Below are positions 43,556 to 49,789 of a stretch of 49,789 nucleotides of DNA, in pieces. This stretch comes from Bacteroidales bacterium. Its GTDB lineage: Bacteria; Bacteroidota; Bacteroidia; Bacteroidales; Marinifilaceae. Within the stretch, counting starts at the first letter, position 1; every line of letters starts with the position of its first letter. The DNA is taken from positions 1 through 49,789 of the forward strand of contig SUWY01000016.1 of the NCBI GenBank assembly GCA_015061245.1, in the 5' to 3' direction. The position numbers and the translations under genes are program-made. The notes below the pieces were generated by a model, which ran no database searches, was not told where the DNA came from, and saw only the letters and a program-made list of their open reading frames with translations.

Positions 43556-44851
43556 TTAATTCTCAACCTCTAATATATATACCATTTCAGGAGCTTGTTC
43601 AATTGTGCGTTCTCCGTCGCCCTGTTTTACGCTTTGAACGAAAATGTGCAGTTTCCCATCACTGTTCCAAAGTTCAGTGTCGAGCGAGGGCTCCCATGCG
43701 TACACCGGAAAATCTGTGTAGTCACCGACAATCCACTCTCCCTTGTCAATATTTTTGGTGTATGCGATTGATACTTTGCTGTTTCGTTCTTCATCGCGGA
43801 AAATAAAATAGCCCTCTTTTCCCTTGATTGCAATACGAGGACGAGCAATGGGAATCATTTTGGTCCCACCCCCGCTCAATGAGAATGGAGTGGAGCGCTG
43901 TGAGATTTGTCTTGTGTTCCAAGCTGTTCCGTTGTGCCATACAACTCTATATTGAGGAGTGTTGCTTGATGAATCTCTCCAATATGTAGCGATGTATGGA
44001 TTGCCCTTTTCATCGCAACTCATACTGGTCTGATTTATTAGTTCTGAGTGCTGCGGGATGCGCAGAGCATACTCGGCGTTATTGGCATTTATTGGCAATG
44101 AGTACTTCTCTCCGTTCGATTTTTCCCACGTTTTGCCGTTGTCGTATGAGCGAGCGTAGCACAAATCATGATTTGTCTCGACTAACCAACTTTCGCGCCA
44201 TACCCATGAAATGTGTATTGTTCCCATTGCATCAACACACATTTGCCAATAGGCATTACGTTGATTTTCTCCATCAATAAGAATGTCTTGAATTCTACTC
44301 CATGTTTTACTATGTAGGTCGTATTGGTTTAGAACCAGGTTTCCACGTCCGGAAGCCCCATCACGATATGCGAAGAGCAAATCTCCTCCCTTTAGTGTGT
44401 AGAATTCAGGATATGTTACATTGATTTCATCTTTACCAATCATGGAACGTTTATCACCAAGGGTTAATGATTCAGGAGCGGTGCTGACTGCGTAGTTCAG
44501 AGGGTGCCCATGGTGGTCAAAAGCAACATGAATATAGCCCTCACCATCAACAGTCATGCTGATAATATTATGAGCATCAGAAACATTGCCTTTGTATTGA
44601 GTTTTCTTTAATACCCACACTTTAGCTCCGATTTTTCGTTTCCCCAAGGTTAGATATCCGTCGCCATCGTAATAGGCAATGTATTGAAAATTATTGTGTG
44701 TGACTATTGAACTGTTACGAAAAATAGTGGCATTAACCGATGTCTTGCTATAGCCCTCTCCTACAGGAATCAAGTGTGAGTGCAAAGTAGAACTACACCC
44801 TGCAATTATACAGAGTGTAGTTATTAGCGTTGCTATCTTTTTTGTCCTCAT
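43556..44851 (-). CDS. BNR_4 propeller lipoprotein, possible polysaccharide lyase
   Basis: This 431-residue lipoprotein has Cys19 (IAGCSS). It is a BNR_4 (PF15892) seven-bladed propeller candidate: AYYDGDGYLTLGKRK, AFDHHGHPLNYAVST (family hallmark), SWVWRESWLVETNHDLCYA and FIFRDEERNSKVSIAY. Known lyases with this fold act on ulvan or on rhamnose-glucuronate links in arabinogalactan (PL24, PL25, PL27). Which substrate applies is not visible. The start overlaps the upstream DUF2264 stop (ATGA) and the GH105 start is 25 bp downstream. Confidence 0.82.
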   Translation of the reverse strand: MRTKKIATLITTLCIIAGCSSTLHSHLIPVGEGYSKTSVNATIFRNSSIVTHNNFQYIAYYDGDGYLTLGKRKIGAKVWVLKKTQYKGNVSDAHNIISMTVDGEGYIHVAFDHHGHPLNYAVSTAPESLTLGDKRSMIGKDEINVTYPEFYTLKGGDLLFAYRDGASGRGNLVLNQYDLHSKTWSRIQDILIDGENQRNAYWQMCVDAMGTIHISWVWRESWLVETNHDLCYARSYDNGKTWEKSNGEKYSLPINANNAEYALRIPQHSELINQTSMSCDEKGNPYIATYWRDSSSNTPQYRVVWHNGTAWNTRQISQRSTPFSLSGGGTKMIPIARPRIAIKGKEGYFIFRDEERNSKVSIAYTKNIDKGEWIVGDYTDFPVYAWEPSLDTELWNSDGKLHIFVQSVKQGDGERTIEQAPEMVYILEVEN

Positions 44852-46086
44852 TCTACTGCGTGATCTTTTGGAAAGTCAAGTCCCTCCCATGCTTTTTTAG
44901 AGGTCCAAGGTTGTGGCGCATCTGTCCAGAATGGGTGGTCTGCAGGTAATCCTAAAGGTAAAAATGCCAATGATGCCATATACAGGCTTCCGTTGTTGGT
45001 GTACCAGTCTGAAATATTTGGTTGAGAACCGTTGAATCCCAATGTTAAAAAGCCCTTCTCATTGAAATTGCGGTTATCGCTGAACATTCGTTTGATAACA
45101 GCGCTCATGGCTGCTCTAACCTGACCGTTAGTTAGCTCTTCTGGAAGCCAACCACGAAGGGCAAGTAGTGCTAATGGTTGCAATGTTCCTGTACGATATG
45201 TTATTGAACGGCCGTATACAGGGAATGTACCCTCAGGCGAGATTAATCTCTCAAGAATCAGGCCGTAGCGTTGCATTCTCTTCACTCCGTTTGCAAAACC
45301 TGCTTTGGGCATGTTCCATACATTGTATTTGCCTCCTTGTGTGATAACCTCTTGACACTCAACAAACATAGGATGAAGCACATAACTGTTGTAGTAATCA
45401 AATGCAAAAGTAGGTCCGTCGCTATAGAAACCATCGCCCACATACCACTCCTCAACTTTGCGTAGCGCAGAGTGGATACGATACTCGTCGGCATCGGCTC
45501 CTGCTTTCTTTAAAAAGCACTCAACTGTTGCCGAGAATAGCAGCCAGTTTGTATATGGAGGATCGACTCTTCTAAGTTGTGTAAATTCAGTTATATAGCG
45601 ATCTTTTGTTGTTTGATCAAGTGGCATCCATAGAGCGTCGTATGCGCGTAAGAAACTCTCTGCAATATATGCAGCATCGACAAGGGTTTGCCCCTCTTTT
45701 CTCCATAGCAGATAGTCGGGATTTTCTGGGTTTACAGCATTTGCATAGCTCTTTAGAGCCCACTCTTTCAGTTGTTTGCGTTGTTCCCCTTCGGGAGTGT
45801 TATCTTCAGGAAGTGCAAGCCATGGGGCAATACCTGCCATTAGTCGGCCAAAACACTCCATATAGGTGACGTGAATGTCTCTTCCGTCCCATGTCGGGCT
45901 TGTCTCCACAAGCATGTTCGCTTGAAGTTCTCCCTTGCTCATATTCTCAAGAACGGGGGCTGCCATTTTGTAGGCAATACTGCACCAAATTTCACGGTCA
46001 CTTTTCTCTCCTCTCTTTGCCGCATAGCTACTCTGGATAAAGAGTGCTGAGATAAGTAGGCAGAGTAATAGTTTGCTGATTTTCAT
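44848..46086 (-). CDS. DUF2264 protein, probable glycoside hydrolase
   Basis: This 412-residue protein has a signal peptide (cleavage after SYA, residue 22). The family layout of DUF2264 (PF10022) is visible: SPTWDGRDIHVTYMECFGR, APWLALPED, NWLLFSATVECFLKKAGAD, GDGFYSDGPTFAFDYYNSYV and FPVYGRSITYR. These are (alpha/alpha)-barrel proteins found with GH105 and lyases; I recall members linked with beta-glucuronidase activity but cannot confirm it here. It precedes the BNR_4 gene with ATGA coupling. Confidence 0.85.
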   Translation of the reverse strand: MKISKLLLCLLISALFIQSSYAAKRGEKSDREIWCSIAYKMAAPVLENMSKGELQANMLVETSPTWDGRDIHVTYMECFGRLMAGIAPWLALPEDNTPEGEQRKQLKEWALKSYANAVNPENPDYLLWRKEGQTLVDAAYIAESFLRAYDALWMPLDQTTKDRYITEFTQLRRVDPPYTNWLLFSATVECFLKKAGADADEYRIHSALRKVEEWYVGDGFYSDGPTFAFDYYNSYVLHPMFVECQEVITQGGKYNVWNMPKAGFANGVKRMQRYGLILERLISPEGTFPVYGRSITYRTGTLQPLALLALRGWLPEELTNGQVRAAMSAVIKRMFSDNRNFNEKGFLTLGFNGSQPNISDWYTNNGSLYMASLAFLPLGLPADHPFWTDAPQPWTSKKAWEGLDFPKDHAVE

Positions 46087-46090
46087 AGTG

Positions 46091-47188
46091 TTATTGTTGT
46101 TTAGTTATAAATTCTATTTTAATCTTTGGGCTCTTTTGTAGTGATTTGAATTGCTCCTTCATGTAACTATTCCATGTGTCGCTATCCATTCCGCAATTGC
46201 TCCATGATGCTCCCCAAAGGTATTCAAATTTTTCGTATGGTGCAATTGTATCAAGGGCAAGTATGTGCTCTTGGTGGAGTAGAGTTTGTTGAAACTCTTT
46301 TGGAGCAGTGATACCCACAAAAATAACTCCGTTACCGCTTGATTGAGTTGGGTCTTGAACTGTTATATAACGTTGCTTTTTATCTGAATAGTAACTATTG
46401 GGGTCAGTAGAGTGGATAACTATTCCTGCAACTATAGGAATGGCTTTCGTGGCTCCTTTATACTCAATAGTAGTGTGATTTAGATATGAACCATGGTCGA
46501 GGGTTATTGTTCTTATTTCGGAAATAGTGTCGTTCCCAATTGTAAATGGAGGATACTCCAAACGTACAGTGAATCGAATAGGACCATTGTCCAAAATTTC
46601 ATAACTCTTCCAGCAATATGGGAAAAGAATAGTACTATCAATAAATGGAGCAGCTGTGCCTCCACCAAGAGTTGGTCCAACAGCATAAACATCCATGCCA
46701 TTGCCATGATCTTCGTGGTAGGAGATACCTTTAAAAAGGTGGTTGTAATAACGCTCCTTGACCACCGGTTGTGATGTGCTTTTGGTCCATATATCATAGC
46801 CGTATGCACGTTCGCCTGAAAGTTGTAGAGCAGGACCATATGCACGATAGGCCATAAGGTTGTTCTCCCAGGCAATATCGTCAAGACGTTCGGGATAGTG
46901 TGCTCCACAAGTGGTTGTATCGACAAATGACTCTCCGTTGCCAATATATATTTTTCCGCATTTCTGTGGAACAAGAACAACAAGGTTGCCATTGTAGGTG
47001 AGTTGTGAAGGTAAAACCTCGCCTAACTTGTTTTTAACAATAATTGGCGTGTTGAGGTTAATTTTCTCGGCCAATTCACTCTTGGAAATCTGAATAATGC
47101 TCTCTTTGCACTGTGCTGAAATGAAATTCTTATTTCCCAACAGTGGAGCTATCAATGCTATAGCAATGGTAAATACAACTTTTTTCAT
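46091..47188 (-). CDS. DUF4861 secreted protein
   Basis: This 365-residue protein has a signal peptide (likely cut after ISAQ region, residue 25). It matches DUF4861 (PF16153): IIVKNKLGEVLPSQLTYNG, AYRAYGPALQLSGERAYGYDIWTK, GISYHEDHGNGMDVYAVG and WGASWSNCGMDSDTWN at the end. These occur in pectin, ulvan and arabinogalactan loci; a lyase or epimerase-like role is proposed at times but unproven. It is first in the operon, 4 bp before the DUF2264 gene. Confidence 0.87.
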   Translation of the reverse strand: MKKVVFTIAIALIAPLLGNKNFISAQCKESIIQISKSELAEKINLNTPIIVKNKLGEVLPSQLTYNGNLVVLVPQKCGKIYIGNGESFVDTTTCGAHYPERLDDIAWENNLMAYRAYGPALQLSGERAYGYDIWTKSTSQPVVKERYYNHLFKGISYHEDHGNGMDVYAVGPTLGGGTAAPFIDSTILFPYCWKSYEILDNGPIRFTVRLEYPPFTIGNDTISEIRTITLDHGSYLNHTTIEYKGATKAIPIVAGIVIHSTDPNSYYSDKKQRYITVQDPTQSSGNGVIFVGITAPKEFQQTLLHQEHILALDTIAPYEKFEYLWGASWSNCGMDSDTWNSYMKEQFKSLQKSPKIKIEFITKQQ

Positions 47189-47204
47189 CTAATTACTCTT
47201 TTTT

Positions 47205-47236
47205 GCAAAGGTAGTATAAATTTTCACTACCTTTGC
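47205..47236. promoter_or_regulatory. Back-to-back divergent promoter palindrome
   Basis: An 11-bp inverted repeat (GCAAAGGTAGT and ACTACCTTTGC, 10-bp centre) contains one TACCTTTG -7 box per strand: 47228-47235 (+) for the YciO-like gene and 47206-47213 (-) for the DUF4861 operon. The plus promoter has TTTG at 47202-47205 as its -33 box. Confidence 0.65.
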
Positions 47237-47252
47237 CTGACAATTTGAGTGT

Positions 47253-47864
47253 ATGAGTAGATTTATTAAACTTTACGAGGATAATACCAATGTTGCGGAG
47301 GTTCGCAAGATTGTTGACGAATTGAGGAGTGGGGGAGTTATCATATACCCAACCGATACTGTTTATGCCATAGGATGCGATATTATGCAGCCTAAGGCTA
47401 TCCAGCGTGTCGCTGCCATTAAGGGGGTAAAACCTGAGAGAGCACTCTTTTCAATAATTTGCTCTGATATAAGTATGGCTGGTAAGTTTACAAAAATCAG
47501 CGACAAGGTATTCAAATATATGAAACGTTGCTTGCCTGGCCCATTTACCTTTATATTGCCTGCTGCTAAAGGTCTTCCATCAACCTTGGAGGGTTTGCGT
47601 AAAACAATAGGCATAAGAATTCCCGACAATAGAATTGTGCATGCTATTGTTGAGGAGTTGGGAAATCCATTGTTGACAACATCGGTAAAGTCTGATCAAG
47701 GAGAGTCTGAATATACAACAGATCCGGAGTTGATTAATGAGAAGTACTCAAAACTTGTAGATATTGTTATTGACGGAGGGTACGGTAATGATGAGCCCTC
47801 GACCGTTGTTGACTGTTCTGATAATGAGCCTTCGATTATTCGTCAGGGAATAGGAAGTTTGTAA
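47253..47864 (+). CDS. YciO/YrdC-family protein (second paralogue)
   Basis: This 203-residue YrdC-fold protein has GGVIIYPTDTVYAIGCDI and KGVKPERALFSIICSDIS, then TIGIRIPDN. It replaces the SxNxSG signature of TsaC by TTSVKSDQGESEY, as YciO-type members do. The window also has a canonical tsaC at 16323, so this one may have another or a weaker role. It is the first of three closely spaced genes. Confidence 0.88.
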   Translation: MSRFIKLYEDNTNVAEVRKIVDELRSGGVIIYPTDTVYAIGCDIMQPKAIQRVAAIKGVKPERALFSIICSDISMAGKFTKISDKVFKYMKRCLPGPFTFILPAAKGLPSTLEGLRKTIGIRIPDNRIVHAIVEELGNPLLTTSVKSDQGESEYTTDPELINEKYSKLVDIVIDGGYGNDEPSTVVDCSDNEPSIIRQGIGSL

Positions 47865-47869
47865 TAGTT

Positions 47870-48388
47870 ATGGACGAGATTAATAGTGTAATATATTCGG
47901 CTCCTGTGGTTGAGTTCGTTGCAGTTGCAAAGGAGTTTTGTCTCTTTTTGACCCAAAGTGAAGAGTTGTCTCAAAAGGAGTTTATAGATAAATTACAGAA
48001 ATTCATACCCCTTCTCTATTTAAAAGGTAGTATGTTACCGTATGTTGACTCTTATAATGATGATGAGTGTGAGGATTTTGTTACCGAGGAGGAGTATAAC
48101 GCTCTCTATGCACAAGTGAAGGCTAAAATGGGGGAGTACGATGATTATCTTGAGATTTTTGATCCTACGGATGGGTATATGGATGAACCTTCTGTGAGAA
48201 CAATATCAGAAAAAGTGTCTGATATATACCAGGATATCAAGAACTTTGTTCAAGCTTATCGTTCAGGAGTTGAGAGTGTTATGAGCGAGGCTTTGTGGGT
48301 TTTAAACAATAATTTTGAATTATATTGGGGACGTGCTTGTGTAGATGTTCTGCGAGCTGTCCATACTGCAAAATATAGTAGTTACTGA
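47870..48388 (+). CDS. DUF5063 protein
   Basis: This 172-residue acidic soluble protein fits DUF5063 (PF16702): PVVEFVAVAKEFCLFLTQ at the start, IPLLYLKGSMLPYV, and the end ALWVLNNNFELYWGRACVDVLR. The function is unknown, and it commonly lies next to the exonuclease gene that follows. Its TGA overlaps the next ATG (TGATG-type, one-base share), and it starts 5 bp after the YciO-like gene. Confidence 0.85.
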   Translation: MDEINSVIYSAPVVEFVAVAKEFCLFLTQSEELSQKEFIDKLQKFIPLLYLKGSMLPYVDSYNDDECEDFVTEEEYNALYAQVKAKMGEYDDYLEIFDPTDGYMDEPSVRTISEKVSDIYQDIKNFVQAYRSGVESVMSEALWVLNNNFELYWGRACVDVLRAVHTAKYSSY

Positions 48389-48966
48389 TGAATTATAAAT
48401 CAACAATTACAAAAGAGGAGATTGCTTTATTGCCAAGTGCAATGTATGAGGGAAAGGTTGTTGTTGTTGAGCGCGATGAGGATGTTGATGAAGCCTTGGA
48501 ACCTCTACTAAAAGCTAATGTTATTGGTTTTGATACAGAGACCCGCCCCTCGTTTAAAAGAGGTTTATTGTATCCGGTAAGTATGATACAGTTGGGAGTA
48601 GAGGACTACGTTGTGATACTACGTCTTAGTAAAATCAACTTCTCAAAATCGATACAGAGTATTCTTTCCAATGAAAAAATCATAAAGGTAGGAGTGGGAA
48701 TACATGATGATCTGGCAGCTTTGCAAAGATTGTCAAAATTTGAGCCCTCGTCGTTTATTGATTTACAAAATATGGTGGGAGCATATGGCATCAACGAGAA
48801 GTCGTTTGCTAAAATGATGGCAATAATCTTTGGTGTTCATGTTTCAAAGCGTCAACGAACCTCAAATTGGGCTGCAGATTTATTGACGGAGACTCAAATC
48901 CGTTATGCAGCAACCGATGCGTGGGGAGCAAAGATTATGTACGACAAACTGGTCTCTGGTAAATGA
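48388..48966 (+). CDS. DEDDy 3'-5' exonuclease domain protein (RNase D-like)
   Basis: This 192-residue protein is a single DEDD exonuclease domain: motif I VIGFDTETRPSFKRG (Asp, Glu), motif II VGVGIHDDLAALQRL (Asp), and motif III IRYAATDAWGAKIMYD (Tyr and Asp). It has no HRDC domain, unlike RNase D. It likely trims RNA or DNA 3' ends. It is the third gene of the operon and its 3' end overlaps the convergent gene by 32 bp. Confidence 0.9.
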   Translation: MNYKSTITKEEIALLPSAMYEGKVVVVERDEDVDEALEPLLKANVIGFDTETRPSFKRGLLYPVSMIQLGVEDYVVILRLSKINFSKSIQSILSNEKIIKVGVGIHDDLAALQRLSKFEPSSFIDLQNMVGAYGINEKSFAKMMAIIFGVHVSKRQRTSNWAADLLTETQIRYAATDAWGAKIMYDKLVSGK

Positions 48967-49465
48967 TTCTGTCCATGCATTCACCAATCTGTATTGCCAT
49001 ATTCTGAATATTTGATATATCCGAAGATTCGCAACTTGAATGGTAGTTATTGATGGTTCTGGCACAACACAAGAAGGTAAGAGCCTCAAAATTACTATAA
49101 ATTGGGTGTAGGTAGAACTCTTTTGTGTTTTTTGCGTACATGATTTGTGCCAATTCTTGGGAAATATTGCTATTTTCTGTTATATGAACATAGCCCCACG
49201 AACATAGTTGTAAGTTGAGGAGTGAATCAAGGGGTTGTAATTTCCCTTCAATCTCCTTTTCGCTACCCGGGAATGTGGACATTTTTTGATTGTTTTTTAC
49301 AACCAAAAGGTATATTCTGTCGAAAAAAAGGTTCTTCTGGGCGCTCATAAGGGCCTCTCCTATTCTTTCAGAGTAGATGAATTGCTTAAATTCATGCAAT
49401 TTGGAAGAATTTTCTTTCTCGATATTTTCGAATGGAAAATAGAGCGAGTTTTTTGCAATGTTCAT
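48935..49465 (-). CDS. Hypothetical protein, 176 aa
   Basis: The family is not recognised. The translation has a balanced composition, no TM segment and no signal peptide. It includes SERIGEALMSAQKNLFFDRIYLLVV and several Cys near the end (FLCCAR, HSSC, VCRT). Its 3' end overlaps the exonuclease gene by 32 bp in convergent orientation. It is called real because the region upstream of the SRP RNA is otherwise empty and the frame is uninterrupted, but no promoter was found. Confidence 0.55.
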   Translation of the reverse strand: MNIAKNSLYFPFENIEKENSSKLHEFKQFIYSERIGEALMSAQKNLFFDRIYLLVVKNNQKMSTFPGSEKEIEGKLQPLDSLLNLQLCSWGYVHITENSNISQELAQIMYAKNTKEFYLHPIYSNFEALTFLCCARTINNYHSSCESSDISNIQNMAIQIGECMDRIIYQRPVCRT

Positions 49466-49566
49466 AAACTCAAAGTGTTAAATGTTCTATTTTCTTATAC
49501 TTGAATTTGTAGAAAAAGGTTACAAAATGTTGAAGAAAAATTTATTTATATTTTTTCTGTCGATTG

Positions 49567-49597
49567 TTTGGTGGAAATAAACTTTTTTGTACCTTTG
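49567..49597 (+). promoter_or_regulatory. Promoter of the SRP RNA gene
   Basis: TTTG (49567-49570) and TACCTTTG (49590-49597) are 19 bp apart, a full consensus match. The RNA begins about 6 bp later. Confidence 0.8.
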
Positions 49598-49602
49598 TGC
49601 CC

Positions 49603-49699
49603 GGGTAAGTCCTATACGACCAGCTCCTGTTGAACTCCCCCAGGATCGGAAGGTAGCAAGGGTAGATGGTTGTAGCGGTGCGATATAGTCCGCTTACCC
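49603..49699 (+). ncRNA. ffs: Signal recognition particle RNA (4.5S type)
   Basis: The closing stem GGGTAAG/CTTACCC bounds a 97-nt RNA. Its apical domain has the SRP signature: CAGGATCGGAAGGTAGCAAGGGTAG, here quoted in parts as CAGGATCGGAAGG and TAGCAAGGGTAGA. It forms the SRP with Ffh for co-translational targeting. A T-rich tail follows. Confidence 0.92.
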
Positions 49700-49715
49700 T
49701 TTTCTTTGAAAAATT

Positions 49716-49788
49716 GCCTCTTTAGCTCAGTTGGTAGAGCGCGTGATTTGTAATCTCGAGGTCGTTGGTTCGAACCCGACAAGAGGCT
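49716..49788 (+). tRNA. tRNA-Thr (anticodon TGT)
   Basis: The acceptor stem GCCTCTT/AAGAGGC, D arm GCTCAGTTGGTAGAGC, and T arm GTTGG-TTCGAAC-CCGAC are complete. The anticodon loop TTTGTAA has TGT at 34-36, reading ACA. The anticodon stem has one T-T mismatch (position 29 with 41). The 3' CCA is not encoded up to the window end. Confidence 0.92.
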
Positions 49789-49789
49789 C

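Overview
The window is a chromosomal segment of a member of the Bacteroidales (Bacteroidota). The signs are TAnnTTTG -7 boxes with TTTG about 20 nt upstream, many lipoproteins with a Cys near residue 20, an arabinose operon with a sodium symporter and a lipoprotein mutarotase, methylmalonyl-CoA mutase as adjacent mutA-mutB, meso-DAP dehydrogenase, and families typical of the phylum (NVEALA, 6-bladed propeller lipoproteins, DUF4861, DUF5063, DUF1573). It starts in the last bases of a 5S rRNA and ends with an SRP RNA and a tRNA-Thr.

Layout. (1) 1-4560: 5S rRNA end and terminator, then an accessory island. Inverted copies of a 26-bp sequence bound it (341-366 and 4517-4542). It holds a small ORF split by an 11-C run, an IS1595-type transposase, a structured leader with a three-gene operon (helical protein, uracil-DNA-glycosylase-like protein, three-TM protein) and a small orphan gene. 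(2) 4560-4945: tandem and low-complexity repeats. (3) 4973-8255: TlpA-like thioredoxin lipoprotein plus a propeller lipoprotein, then apbE on the other strand. (4) 8344-15469 (-): galM, arabinose symporter, araD, araA, araB, with two strong hairpins between cistrons. (5) 15628-17647 (-): HAD phosphatase, tsaC, tsaB. (6) 17846-21879: mutA-mutB. (7) 22107-31491: an array of secreted or lipoprotein propellers, a transglutaminase-like lipoprotein, two small NVEALA-type proteins and a thioredoxin-DUF1573 fusion. (8) 31509-34916 (-): metH. (9) 35061-42350: OM barrel, TrmH/SpoU methyltransferase, BamA/TamA-like protein, two-component pair, sugar nucleotidyltransferase, ddh. (10) 42412-47188 (-): four-gene polysaccharide cluster (DUF4861, DUF2264, BNR_4, GH105) without SusC/SusD. 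(11) 47253-49788: YciO/YrdC paralogue, DUF5063, 3'-5' exonuclease, a hypothetical gene, SRP RNA, tRNA-Thr.

The most unusual signal is in region 7. The last codons of metH, including its stop, appear twice more as short degenerate fragments (27275-27309 and 29885-29920) in the same orientation. Each sits just upstream of a similar promoter and a small NVEALA-type gene. The propeller/NVEALA cassettes therefore seem to have accumulated at the 3' end of metH, each leaving a copy of the metH tail behind. This looks like attachment-site or target duplication, or serial tandem duplication. No recombinase is visible, so the mechanism is open. Other points worth following are a 153-bp palindromic insert inside one of the island's border repeats, the poly-C frameshift, and a repeat family whose hairpin arms covary between copies.
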